From positions 62,001 to 126,000 of the forward strand of contig CAVSNQ010000002.1 of assembly GCA_963729365.1 (NCBI GenBank): DNA of 64,000 bases. The letters are read 5' to 3'. This DNA comes from JASHPR01 sp963729365. GTDB taxonomy: Bacteria; Actinomycetota; Actinomycetes; Streptosporangiales; Streptosporangiaceae. The notes beneath the pieces were generated by a model. The model saw only the letters and a program-made list of their open reading frames with translations, was not told the origin of the DNA and made no database searches. Numbering within the stretch: the stretch's first letter is position 1; every line of letters starts with the position of its first letter. This document shows, piece by piece, positions 1 through 8,388 of the stretch. Both the position numbers and the translations under genes were made by a program.

Positions 1-100
1 GCCGCGCCCAGAAGTTGTGCCTGAGGAACAGGACGTCCGCGCCGACCACGACGGCTACCAGCGCGAGCACGTAAAGCACGACGGCTGCCTGTCTTCCCAT
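1..100 (-). CDS. small membrane protein, N-terminal part (cut by window start)
   Basis: An ATG at 98-100 on the minus strand opens a frame that stays open to the window edge (33 codons). The product starts MGRQAAVVLYVLALV, a short N-terminus running straight into a hydrophobic membrane helix, and reaches FLRHNFWAR at the edge. This looks like the start of a small two-helix membrane protein of the kind common in actinomycetes, but the family cannot be named from 33 residues. No strong Shine-Dalgarno sequence is seen. The remainder lies outside the window. Confidence 0.5.
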   Translation of the reverse strand, partial: MGRQAAVVLYVLALVAVVVGADVLFLRHNFWAR

Positions 101-396
101 CGTTTCGTTCTACTATGTGCGACGGAGCGGAGCAAGAACGCCGTCTTCGCCTGGTGCGCCGGCTGGCAGGAATCTGGGCAAGTATCCGGCATGATCATGC
201 TCTCCGGCGGCGACGGACCGGACCCGGCGCGCCCGCCCGGGCGGGATTGGCCGACGGTCACGATGCTGGCATGGTCGGCGAGTCAGACGTACGGTCTGGT
301 TACCGGCCGCTGGCCTGATGGCACCTTCCCACCAGTCTCATGGCGAACTGATCATCCGGCGGCAGGTGCTCGACGCGCGGACGAGGAGTTGAACAC
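101..396. other. intergenic region, no gene seen
   Basis: About 300 bases lie between the leftward small membrane protein and the rightward P450 fragment, so promoters for both should be here. Open frames in it have no recognisable protein pattern. The only clear signal is the Shine-Dalgarno GAGGAG at 383-388, eight bases before the GTG of the P450 fragment. Confidence 0.4.
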
Positions 397-639
397 GTGG
401 CCGTCGAAGACAGTCCGGTCAAGCTGCCGGGCGCTGCCGTCCCGTCGCCGGACCAATCCGCCTGGCCATTCCGGGCGCTGCTGAAGAACCGGCCCGTGGT
501 CCGGGTGAAGCTACCCGATGGCAGCACCGCCTGGCTGGTCGGCGGCTACGAGGAGGTCCGGCAGACGCTGGTGGATCAGCGCTTTTCCCGGGCATTAGCG
601 GTCGCGCCCGGCCGGCCGCTACGGGGTACCGAAGTGTTC
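397..639 (+). pseudogene. cytochrome P450, N-terminal fragment
   Basis: The frame from GTG 397 (Shine-Dalgarno GAGGAG at 383-388) reads as the first ~80 residues of a bacterial P450. It has the beta-1 region PVVRVKLPDGSTAWLVGGYE, the helix-B region VRQTLVDQRFSRA and then PGRPLRGTEVF. After about residue 81 the similarity stops abruptly, and the frame runs on to 804 through sequence that is antisense to an ammonia-lyase fragment. The I-helix, ExxR and heme-Cys regions are all missing, so no haem protein can be made. The intact start and ribosome-binding site suggest a deletion of the 3' part rather than gradual decay. Confidence 0.7.
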
Positions 640-644
640 GTGGG

Positions 645-1034
645 CCCGGTGGTGGCGGCTACGCGCTGGGCGAGTTCAGGCCGCACCTTGGCGTGGCCGC
701 CGATGAAGTCGGCCAGCCGGGCGAAGACGATACCTCTGACTACACGCTCATCAAGGCAATCCCGGCCGAAGCCCCGGCCCACCCCCCGGAAGCGGCGCGC
801 ATAGTCGCGCAGTTCCTCCGGCGGGATCGCTGTGCCGACTTCCACGCCTGGTCGGGTGGTCACCCCGTAGATGAAGCTGCCCGGGTCAGCGCGCAACAGG
901 CGCTCGAACCCCGCACGGGCCTCACCCATGACCCGTACTGCGGCCGGGCCGATGACGACACTCTCACGATCTACGGTGACCCGGCGGAACGCCTCCAGCG
1001 TGAAGTCATCCGGCGCATCGGCAACAACGGTCAT
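645..1034 (-). pseudogene. histidine/aromatic amino acid ammonia-lyase, N-terminal fragment
   Basis: From the start at 1034 the minus-strand frame encodes about 130 residues typical of the N-terminus of the HAL/PAL/TAL family: FTLEAFRRV, then a conserved FIYGVTT (family YGVxTGFG), then ARLADFIGGHAKVRPELAQR (family NxLLxGxSGVRPE). The glycine-rich stretch after YGVTT is replaced by RPGVEVG. Similarity ends near 645, where the P450 fragment begins on the other strand. The Ala-Ser-Gly that forms the MIO cofactor lies beyond the break, so the product cannot be a working lyase. It sits 146 bases downstream of the leftward M14-type gene, so the two may have been one operon. Confidence 0.65.
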
Positions 1035-1179
1035 TTCTCCTCCTGGCGGCCGCGAGGCAGATACGGGCGGATGCGGATGCCGGGCAAGGCCTCACCGCGA
1101 AATGGAGACCGCCTGCTGGCCCGGCCGTTGAGCCGGTCTGTGATGGTGAGGATCTGGCCTATCTGGTCTGGCAGTCGGC

Positions 1180-2154
1180 TCAGGTGGTTGGCAGAGGCCG
1201 CGCTATCAACGCCAGGAGACTACCCTCGACCGCGGCCAAGCTGCTCAATCCGAAGACGAGGACACCAGCCGTGGGCGCCAGGATCTCTTGCACGACTTCC
1301 CCCAACGGGTCCTCGAGGCGGCCAAGGCGTGTTCCTTCGGCCACCACCGTGCCGGGCGCAGCCTCCGGGTACCACAGGCCAGCACGCTCGCTAAGCACGT
1401 TGGCCGCGTCCTCGAAGAGGGGCAGGTGCGGCCGGGCGCCTTGTTCGGCCGGCAGTATGCCCACCTGCGCCGCGGCCCGGCGCAGGCCGCTTCGCTGAAC
1501 ATCTGCCTCCTCCTGCGACCAGCGGCCCTCGCCGCCTACCTCGATAAGAACAGCGGGGATCCCCGCAAGAGCGGCGGCGCGGATGGTGGATCCCTCCAAG
1601 GGGTCCACGATGAGCCGCGGGACGTCGAAGCAATCGGCCATCGCGCGTGCCCGCTCATCGAGGACGCCGTCCGGTCCCGGGCTGACACCCGTGAACGGAT
1701 CAAGCGCCTCGGGAAGGTCGCCGCAATGACAGTCGATGTAGTAGTCGGCGCGGGCCAGCAGGTTCTCCCATAGCCAGGCGGCCAGCCGCGCTGTCGGGCC
1801 GCCCAACGGGTCTCCGGGGAAGGACCTGTTGAGGTTCTTACCGTCGAGAGGGTTGACGAAGGCCATCCGCTGTTGAAAGGCAACCGGGCTGGACTGCAGG
1901 CACACGACGATTGTTCCGCGCATCAGGGCGGGATCCAGATCGCGAACAAATTGCCGGGCCGCCACCATCGGAACATATTCCCCGCCGTGGATTCCGGCGG
2001 TAATGACGAGCACCGGGCCTGGCGCGCTTCCGTGCGTGATGACCACCGGCAGCGAGACGGTGTGCGTTCCGAGGCCGGCCAGGCAGTTGCCGCGGACCTG
2101 CGACCCCGCCTGGGCCACAAGATCACCGACGGCGTAGGAAGAGGCGTTAATCAC
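1180..2154 (-). CDS. succinylglutamate desuccinylase/aspartoacylase-family zinc hydrolase
   Basis: Predicted 324-residue zinc amidohydrolase of the AstE/AspA (M14-like) family, which cleaves N-acyl amino acids. Visible landmarks are AGIHGGEY (H56 and E59 as zinc ligands), DGKNLNRSFPG (substrate-binding Asn-Arg), YIDCHCGD (third ligand H143), and IEVGGEG near the catalytic Glu. The start chosen is GTG 2154, preceded at six bases by GGAG, rather than an in-frame start at 2217 that adds an Arg-rich, non-conserved stretch. The C-terminal ~90 residues form the beta-rich cap domain. It lies upstream of the ammonia-lyase remnant on the same strand, so it may once have served the same N-acyl amino acid or aromatic amino acid pathway; that is inference. 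The exact substrate is unknown. Confidence 0.85.
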   Translation of the reverse strand: MINASSYAVGDLVAQAGSQVRGNCLAGLGTHTVSLPVVITHGSAPGPVLVITAGIHGGEYVPMVAARQFVRDLDPALMRGTIVVCLQSSPVAFQQRMAFVNPLDGKNLNRSFPGDPLGGPTARLAAWLWENLLARADYYIDCHCGDLPEALDPFTGVSPGPDGVLDERARAMADCFDVPRLIVDPLEGSTIRAAALAGIPAVLIEVGGEGRWSQEEADVQRSGLRRAAAQVGILPAEQGARPHLPLFEDAANVLSERAGLWYPEAAPGTVVAEGTRLGRLEDPLGEVVQEILAPTAGVLVFGLSSLAAVEGSLLALIARPLPTT

Positions 2155-2437
2155 AAGGAGCTCCGATCGTCCACGGCGAGCACCGCGCCGCTCTCCAGCG
2201 CGGGCGGCCCAGACCACGGCGGGCGTTCCGGCAATCTCCGGGGAGCCGGCTCATCCCGGCCAGCAAGGGCCCGGAAAGCATGACCTTACGGTATGCCGCC
2301 GCCAGCACACCGCACAGATGCCGCTCTGGGCTACCTGCCCGGCCCGGACGGAGGGCGGCCAGATTGCCCTGATCTGGATGCGAGCAGTGGCCCGGCGCCA
2401 ACCAGTCGCCAGCGTGCATATCGGCGGCGTTGCGCGC

Positions 2438-2990
2438 CTACTCCCATGTCGTGAGGCGGACCAGGAGCACGTCGAGAGAGCGTGTCGCTTGGGATCTTCG
2501 TGCGCTGCAGGAACTCGACCCGCCAGTCAGCGAAGACGGCGAGGATGACTTGTTCATTGATGTCGTTGCGGACTCCCGCAGCGCGCAGCGACGCACGCAG
2601 CAGCAGCTTGCCGCCCGGCCGCAGTACGCGGCGCAGTTCCGCCGCGTAGCCCGGGCGGTCGTCCGGGGCGAGGTAGTGGAAGCAGCCCCGGTCCAGGCCG
2701 GCGTCGAAGCTCGAGGACCGTAACGGCAAGCGCAGCAGATCCGCCTGCAGGAAGGAAGGACCGGGGTGGCGCCGGGCGGCGGCCGCGACCGCGCCGGGCG
2801 ACAGATCGACACCCGCGGCGTGCCACCCGGCCCGGTGCAGATGAGCCGCCTCGGTGCCCAGCCCGCAGCCGATGTCGAGCGCACGGCCAGATGGTGGCAG
2901 CCACCCGTCGGCGAGGGCCTGGAGCAACTCCGGCGAAGGTTCCGACAGATGCCACCAGCGGTATGTCCCATCGGCGTAGTGGTCACTCAC
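2438..2990 (-). pseudogene. class I SAM-dependent methyltransferase with a 3' frameshift
   Basis: The frame from GTG 2990 encodes a Rossmann methyltransferase: ALDIGCGLGTEAAHL is motif I, GVDLSPGA motif II, and VLRPGGKLLLR the post-I region. The frame holds to about 2485 (…RTKIPSDT). The expected C-terminus then continues in another frame as RSLDVLLVRLTTWE and stops at 2438. The uninterrupted frame instead runs to 2331 through an Arg/Gly-rich tail unlike the family. A one-base indel near 2480 is the simplest reading, either a sequencing error or a real mutation. If corrected, the protein is about 184 residues. The substrate cannot be told. Confidence 0.65.
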
Positions 2991-3357
2991 ATCGGCCAGT
3001 GTGCTCCGCTTCGCCCCGGACGAAAGGCAGAACGCCTGGCCAGACGCGAGGCGGACGAAGCGCCTGGGCCTGCCTCAATGATCCGGTGTGCCTGATGTCG
3101 CCACCTGGCCGCGTTTCCAGCCGGGAAGTGCAGTAAGCCTGCGGATACCCCGCCACCACGTCCCAGACGCAGACTCAGACCGTGCGAGGTTGCCCGGCAC
3201 CGGACCAGCGCCGCGTCCTGGGGCGTCTGAGACGCGCCGGACGAAGGGCTGACCCAGTAACCATCAACGCGCAGACCGGTCAGCGCTGGTGACCGCCTTG
3301 TAGCCGCACAAGCTAGCGTCCGCACGGACGCCGGGCGCACCACGAAAGGAGACCTCA
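2991..3357. other. divergent intergenic region
   Basis: 367 bases lie between the leftward methyltransferase and the rightward MBL-fold gene. A 118-codon minus-strand frame covers most of it but shows no recognisable family or motif. The stretch should hold two divergent promoters. The clear signal is AAAGGAG just upstream of GTG 3358. Confidence 0.4.
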
Positions 3358-4130
3358 GTGAACATCACCCGAACCGCGCAGCCACGCAAGCTCGGGCAGC
3401 CCTGGGTCCAGGAGATCGTCCCGGGAGTCTTCCGGGTCGGTACGACGTTCTTGGGTTGCTACGCGGTTGAAGACGCGGGCGCCTACACATTCATCGACGT
3501 GGGGCTGCCCGGCTACTGGCCGCAGATGACCCGGTTCCTCGCCGCACGGAACGCTCCGCTGTCATCCGTCAAGGCCGTCGTGCTCACCCATTACCACCCC
3601 GACCATATGGGTAATGCCGAACGGCTCCGGACGCAGGCGGGCGCGGCGGTGCTCGTGCACCACGATGACCGGGCGGCGGCCATGCGCAAGAGCAGGCCGG
3701 CCTTGTACCCGCTGTGGAAGCCGCCGGTGCTGCATCTGGTGGGGCACTTCCTGCGCAATGGCGTGGCCCGGACGGAACCCGTGGCCGAGGCGTCGGGTTT
3801 CGCCGATGGAGAAGTCCTGGACGTGCCGGGCCGTCCCCGCGTTATCCACACGCCCGGCCACACCGCCGGAAACGCGGCCCTGAGCCTGGCCGACCCTGAA
3901 GTCCTGATCGTGGGCGACACGCTGGCGAGCTCAGCCTTGTCCCCGGCGAGTCCGGGCCGCAAGTGCTCCCTCGATTCATGAACGAGGATCACGATCGGGC
4001 CCTGGCCTCGCTGGAAAAGATCGAGCCGGTCAATGCTCGCTGGATCCTGCCCGGTCACGGTCTTCCCTGGGAGGGCAGTCCGCAGCAGGCCGTCAAGCTG
4101 GCCCGGCAGATCGCGGCCCGGACAAGTTGA
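3358..4130 (+). pseudogene. MBL-fold metallo-hydrolase with a frameshift
   Basis: GTG 3358 is preceded by AAAGGAG at seven bases. The frame encodes a metallo-beta-lactamase-fold hydrolase: LTHYHPDHMGN is the HxHxDH zinc motif, IHTPGHTAGN carries the next zinc His, and LIVGDTLA carries the bridging Asp. At about 3950 the frame is lost (it ends at 3981). In another frame the family C-terminus continues as QVLPRFMNEDHDRALASLEK and then WILPGHGLPW, with the last zinc His, to a TGA at 4130. A single small indel therefore splits an otherwise well-preserved gene of about 257 codons. Function class (thioesterase, glyoxalase II-like or lactonase) is unresolved. Confidence 0.75.
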
Positions 4131-4313
4131 ACGGCCTGCCCGGCTCACTGGCGAAAGAACTTGATCAACCCGGCCACCGCATGGACCGACATGCACTCCG
4201 CGCCATCGTGAATGGCGCTGTTCATGGTGATTCAGCGCTGGTTCGTGGTCGGCGGCTGGAGAGTTCTGGTAACGGCGGCGGGTGCATCGTCGCGGCGGTT
4301 AGCATGTGGCACC

Positions 4314-5489
4314 ATGCGGCCGGCGGGCGATTTCGGACGGTTCCTGGCTGTTATCGGTTCGGTGCTGGCCGTGGCCGCGTGCGGCACGGCGGCTCACCAG
4401 GCGAGCGCAGCCGGCCCGGACACCGCCGCGCGAACGACGCCACCGGCTGCGTCCCCCGCGCCGGCAGCATCACCGACGCCGGCCGCGACGCTGAAGCCGA
4501 AGGTACCTGCGGCTGCGCCCAGCCGGCTGCTGCACCGGTACGGCAACCCGGATGGCCACGCCTATGTGCCCCCGGCAGGCCAGGCGGTCAGCACCGCCCA
4601 TCCGGACCACATCATCGGTGACGGCACGGCGGCCAGCTGTACCTCGGCCGCCGTGGTCGAGGCGGTGGCCATGGGCGGCGTCATCACCTTCAATTGCGGG
4701 CCTGAGCCGGTCACGATCACGATGACGCAAACCGCGAACATCGTGCATGGTGACCTCATCGTCATCGACGGCGGCGGCAAGGTCACCCTCAGCGGCGGCG
4801 GCAAGATCCGGATCCTGGACATGGACACCTGCCCGGGCTGCTGGGAGCAGACCGGGCCGCACCTGATCGTGCAGAACATGAGGTTCGTCGACGGCTACTC
4901 GGGCGCTCACCAGGTCAGCGGGTCAGCGGACTACGGCGGCGGCGCCATCTTCGATCAGGGCGGCCAGCTCACGGTAGTCAATTCCGATTTCGCCGGCAAC
5001 GGCTGCTATGAGTACGGTCCCGACCTCGGCGGCGGGGCCATACGCGCCTACGGCATGGACATGAACACCCCGGTCTACCTGACCGGCGACACCTTCCGCG
5101 GCAACACGTGCTCCAACGGCGGCGCGATCAGCGGCCTGTACGCCAACTTCGTCTTGACCAACAGCCTGCTGGCCGGCAACCAGGCCACCGGCTGGGGCGC
5201 GAACCCGGCGCAGGCCGGCACCCCCGGCGGCGGCAGCGGCGGCGGTGTCTACACCGACGGCAACAACTACAACCTGGTCATCGACGCCACCGTGATCCGC
5301 TCCGACAGCGCCCGCGAAGGCGGCGGTGCCATCTTCTGCGTGGTCGACAACGGACAGGGCGCGCTGACGGTCGAGAACTCAGATCTGCACGGCAACCCCA
5401 GCGGCGAGTTCCAGAACGCTCCGGGGATCTTCGACAGCCTCGACGGGCACGACGTCCAGCCGACCGTGATCGACTCGGTCATAGGCTGA
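4314..5489 (+). CDS. right-handed beta-helix lipoprotein
   Basis: From ATG 4314 the protein begins MRPAGDFGRF, then a hydrophobic stretch ending LAVAACG, a lipobox. It should be exported, lipidated on Cys and tethered to the outer face of the membrane. A Pro/Ala/Thr-rich spacer follows. The body (about residues 95-390) has short repeating Gly/Asn/Asp-rich strands such as GGGAIFDQGGQLTVVNSDF and GGAISGLYANFVLTNSLL, the pattern of a parallel beta-helix of the pectate-lyase-like or polymorphic outer-membrane-repeat type. No catalytic triad of a known lyase was identified, so it may bind or cleave a polysaccharide. An upstream ATG at 4212 adds 34 residues and seems less likely because it buries the signal peptide. 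Confidence 0.75.
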   Translation: MRPAGDFGRFLAVIGSVLAVAACGTAAHQASAAGPDTAARTTPPAASPAPAASPTPAATLKPKVPAAAPSRLLHRYGNPDGHAYVPPAGQAVSTAHPDHIIGDGTAASCTSAAVVEAVAMGGVITFNCGPEPVTITMTQTANIVHGDLIVIDGGGKVTLSGGGKIRILDMDTCPGCWEQTGPHLIVQNMRFVDGYSGAHQVSGSADYGGGAIFDQGGQLTVVNSDFAGNGCYEYGPDLGGGAIRAYGMDMNTPVYLTGDTFRGNTCSNGGAISGLYANFVLTNSLLAGNQATGWGANPAQAGTPGGGSGGGVYTDGNNYNLVIDATVIRSDSAREGGGAIFCVVDNGQGALTVENSDLHGNPSGEFQNAPGIFDSLDGHDVQPTVIDSVIG

Positions 5490-5599
5490 CTCCGCGCTTG
5501 CACAGGCGAGCAGCCTCGCGGACACTGCAGTGAATCGCGGCAGATGCGGCCAGGGTCCGCCCGCCCGGGCTGAACGCGGTTGAGGAACGGTGCCGGCGG

Positions 5600-6802
5600 T
5601 CAGCCGGGCTGGCTGGGTTCGGCCTGTGGCGTCGTGCTGCTCGGCGGCCGGTTGCCGCAGAACGCGGCGGCGCCGCACACGGCGGATCCGGGGCGGATGG
5701 GGACGCCGTTGGTGCGCAGCACGTCGCGGACGTCGATGATCAGCGGGAAGACCTCGTGGTTCCAGTCCTCGCGTTGTTCGTCCCAGGCCCGTTGCTCGGC
5801 CTCGACCGCCATCCGGTCCTCGGCGAACACGCGCTCGGTGAAGCGCCGGATAAACGGCCAGGCAAGATGAAGGGCCCCGGGGATCGGCGGCTTCTTGATC
5901 ATGAGCAGACCGTAGACGTGATTGGTGCGCTGTTCGGCATCCTCCGGGACGTAGGCCACCCAGAGGGAGAACGCCGGGAGTTCGGCGTTCTCGGGGACCT
6001 GTTGGAGGGTTTGGTAGGGGTAAGCGGTGCGGATGGTAATGAAGCCAAGCGATCCGCTGCCGGGCCGCTGGGCGGCGAGCAGGCCGGCAGCGGGGTTCTT
6101 CTTCCCGCCGGCATGGGTGAATAGATAGCGGGCCTCGACAGATTGCGGGCCGGTGTCGTAGCCGAGGAGCCTGGGCTGGATCTTGCCGATCACGCCCCGG
6201 TGCAGGAACTGGTGGTTCATGTCAAGCAGGTTCTCGTGCATGAACGAGTAGTGGCAGTGCACGGTGCGGGAAAACGTCATGGTCTTGTGCCCGGCGGAAT
6301 CGAACTCGGGCAGCTCGGGCAGCGCTGTCGTGGCCGCCTTCTGCGGGTCGCCCGGGAAGACGAACACCAGGCCGTAAGCCTCGCGGACCGGATAGGCGCG
6401 GACACCGCGCGGCGGCCGGTCGACGCCCTTGGGCAGATACGGTATCTGCGAGATGCGGCCGTTTCCGCGATAGGTCCAGGCGTGATAGCAACAGCGGAGC
6501 GAGTCGCCTTCCACGACGCCCATGCTCAGCGGTACCTGGCGGTGGGCACACCGGTCCTCCAAGGCGTAGGCCGTGCCGCTCCCGCCGCGGTACAACGCGA
6601 TCCGCTCACCCGCGAACGTGGCAGCGAACGTCTTTTTCTCCCGCAGGCTCCCCGATACAGCCACCGGGTACCAGAAATCCGGATTGATCCCGGTGCGCCG
6701 AAGGTCAGCGACGCCCCCGGAATGATGATCATGCAGGTGGTCCCGGCCACCCGCCGATCCGGCTGCGTTTGTCCCGTCCGTTGCGGGAAGCATCTCGGTC
6801 AT
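5600..6802 (-). CDS. Rieske [2Fe-2S] non-haem iron oxygenase
   Basis: 400-residue oxygenase alpha-subunit-like protein. The Rieske cluster ligands are C85-x-H87 and C104-x2-H107 (CAHRQ and CCYHAW). A mononuclear Fe(II) site is expected at ENLLDMNHQFLH, with D194, H197 and H201; the His-x3-His spacing is one shorter than the usual x4. The sequence resembles the single-component oxygenases that demethylate, hydroxylate or cyclise aromatic or tetrapyrrole-like substrates. It starts 22 bases after the P450 gene and is clearly co-transcribed with it, so both should act on one substrate. No ferredoxin or reductase gene is nearby, so electrons must come from elsewhere in the genome. The ~30-residue His/Gly-rich N-terminus is not conserved-looking. 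Confidence 0.85.
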   Translation of the reverse strand: MTEMLPATDGTNAAGSAGGRDHLHDHHSGGVADLRRTGINPDFWYPVAVSGSLREKKTFAATFAGERIALYRGGSGTAYALEDRCAHRQVPLSMGVVEGDSLRCCYHAWTYRGNGRISQIPYLPKGVDRPPRGVRAYPVREAYGLVFVFPGDPQKAATTALPELPEFDSAGHKTMTFSRTVHCHYSFMHENLLDMNHQFLHRGVIGKIQPRLLGYDTGPQSVEARYLFTHAGGKKNPAAGLLAAQRPGSGSLGFITIRTAYPYQTLQQVPENAELPAFSLWVAYVPEDAEQRTNHVYGLLMIKKPPIPGALHLAWPFIRRFTERVFAEDRMAVEAEQRAWDEQREDWNHEVFPLIIDVRDVLRTNGVPIRPGSAVCGAAAFCGNRPPSSTTPQAEPSQPG

Positions 6803-6824
6803 GCACTTCTCCGTTGCCCGCAGG

Positions 6825-8159
6825 TCACTGGCTTCTGCGCTTGTACTGGATCCGGCAGGGGGACCGCGGCCCCTTGAACCCAGGAGTCCGCACGGGGGCA
6901 GGGCGGTCGGCCAGAGTGAGGTCGTAGCGTTGCAGGATCCGGGTGACGGCCACGTGCGTCAGCAAGCGGGCGAAGTGCTCGCCTAGGCACCGGTGGGATC
7001 CGCCGCCGAAGCCGTGCAGGTGACTGGCGAGCCTGGGAGCGGCCAGGTAGCGATCCGGATCGTAGCGCGCGGCGTCGTCGAACAGCCCGGGCAGGCGGTG
7101 GCTGAGGACGGGAGCGACCAGGACATCGGCGCCCTCGGGGATGGTGTGGCCGTCGATGTCGATCGGCCGCAGGGCCCGGCGGAGCAGCACGGGGGCCACC
7201 GGACGCAGCCGCGAGGTCTCCCGCAGGGCACGGTCCAGGCAACTCATGCGGTGCACGGCCGGCAGGTCAAGCGGAGTCCCTTCCGGGAGGATCCGGTCCT
7301 GCTCGGCGAGGACCTTGCTGAGTTCGGCTGGGTGCTGGAGCAGATCGATCAGGGCCCACGAGAGGTGACCCGTGGTGCTGTCGTGCCCGGCGAAGGTCAC
7401 GCCCAGCGCCATCTGGACGACCCACTGATCGGTGACGGGAGTCCCGTCGAGCGCTCGGGCCGACATCAGGACCTGCAGGAAGTCGGGTGGATCTGCTGGC
7501 TCGCGGCGCCGGGCGCGGACCAGGTCGCCGACGGAGTCACGCAGCCGGTCGCGGGCGCGCCGGGCGTGCCGCAGGTGCGGCGCCGGCACCCAGCCCGGGG
7601 TGATCGGATCGAGGCCGCGGATGAAGTCGCGGAAGTCTTGCGCCACGGTGGATGGCATGTGCCGGGCGAAGTCACCGCCCAGGAAAGACTCCATGATGAT
7701 CCCGAGGACCAGCTCGTTCATCTGCTGCGGGAGATCGAAGGTCCCGCGGTCCCCGAGCCGGGCCAGGAATCCGGCGCAGCGGCGTTCCATGATGGCCATG
7801 TGGGAAGCGCCCATCCCGGCACGGAACAGCGGCAGCAGGATCTCGCGCTGGTGCTGGTACTCATCGGGTGGGGCGAGAAAGTAGAAGTCGGGACCGAACA
7901 GGCGGCGCGTGAACGCCAGGCTGGGACCGATGGACAGGCTGTGATCGTCGGTGGCCTTGAAGACCCACCGGGCCCGGTCGGGGCCGAGCAGGACGATCGC
8001 GGGCCTGCGGCCTGGGCGCAGGCGCAGCCGGAAGACCTCGCCGTGCTCCTGGTAGCCACGTTCAAGCAGCCGCAGCTGGTCGCGCAGGAAGTGCGGGGCG
8101 TGCCCGACGAGCGGAAGGGACCCGGAAATCAGGGGTGGGACGGTCGGCGTCTCGGGCAC
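6825..8159 (-). CDS. cytochrome P450
   Basis: Complete 444-residue P450. I-helix oxygen-activation motif FAGHDSTT at 256-263, K-helix ETSR at 314-317, and haem loop FGGGSHRCLG with the proximal ligand C391. The N-terminus is soluble with no membrane anchor (MPETPTVPPLISGSLPLVGH), although the GSLPLVGH start resembles CYP51-like and eukaryote-type P450s. It is the first gene of a two-gene operon with the Rieske oxygenase. A long upstream region holds two perfect palindromes that may be operators. The substrate is unknown; pairing two monooxygenases without other biosynthetic genes points to catabolism or tailoring of an exogenous hydrophobic compound. Confidence 0.93.
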   Translation of the reverse strand: MPETPTVPPLISGSLPLVGHAPHFLRDQLRLLERGYQEHGEVFRLRLRPGRRPAIVLLGPDRARWVFKATDDHSLSIGPSLAFTRRLFGPDFYFLAPPDEYQHQREILLPLFRAGMGASHMAIMERRCAGFLARLGDRGTFDLPQQMNELVLGIIMESFLGGDFARHMPSTVAQDFRDFIRGLDPITPGWVPAPHLRHARRARDRLRDSVGDLVRARRREPADPPDFLQVLMSARALDGTPVTDQWVVQMALGVTFAGHDSTTGHLSWALIDLLQHPAELSKVLAEQDRILPEGTPLDLPAVHRMSCLDRALRETSRLRPVAPVLLRRALRPIDIDGHTIPEGADVLVAPVLSHRLPGLFDDAARYDPDRYLAAPRLASHLHGFGGGSHRCLGEHFARLLTHVAVTRILQRYDLTLADRPAPVRTPGFKGPRSPCRIQYKRRSQ

Positions 8160-8306
8160 GGCAGGCCTCCGGTCAGGAGGGGATGGCCTGTTCGATCATT
8201 ATGCACAGCTCGCGCTGGACCCCGCACGGGCTCACGTGACCACCTACGCTCGCTACCGTCTCCCGCCGTACCGTCCGTTGGCTGGCCGTGTCTCGGCAGC
8301 GAGAAG

Positions 8307-8318
8307 TTACCCGGGTAA
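8307..8318. promoter_or_regulatory. 12-bp perfect palindrome, possible operator
   Basis: TTACCCGGGTAA reads identically on both strands. It lies about 150 bases upstream of the P450 start and 52 bases from a longer palindrome. The form fits a TetR- or MarR-type dimer site, but no regulator is next to it. Confidence 0.35.
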
Positions 8319-8370
8319 ATACGCCATCCGAGAAGGCCGTAGAAGCCTTCCTGTCCTGGCCGCCATAGTT

Positions 8371-8388
8371 TCCTAGCTATAGCTAGGA
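8371..8388. promoter_or_regulatory. 18-bp perfect palindrome, possible operator
   Basis: TCCTAGCTATAGCTAGGA is a perfect 18-base inverted repeat with no spacer, made of nested TAGCTA units and AT-rich in its centre. It lies upstream of the P450-Rieske operon and downstream of the leftward GNAT gene. With no spacer it would be a poor RNA hairpin, so a DNA-binding dimer site is more likely than a terminator. Confidence 0.45.

Noticed and set aside
2987..3343. 118-codon minus-strand frame between the methyltransferase and MBL genes
   Set aside because: No motif, Arg/Ser-rich composition, and it occupies the divergent promoter region.
5600..8159. P450-Rieske pair as a secondary-metabolite cluster
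   Set aside because: No NRPS, PKS, terpene, RiPP or transport genes are near, so only a two-gene operon is supported.
8307..8388. Palindromes at 8307 and 8371 as transcription terminators
   Set aside because: They have no loop-forming spacer, and they lie upstream of the operon rather than after a gene end in the reading direction.
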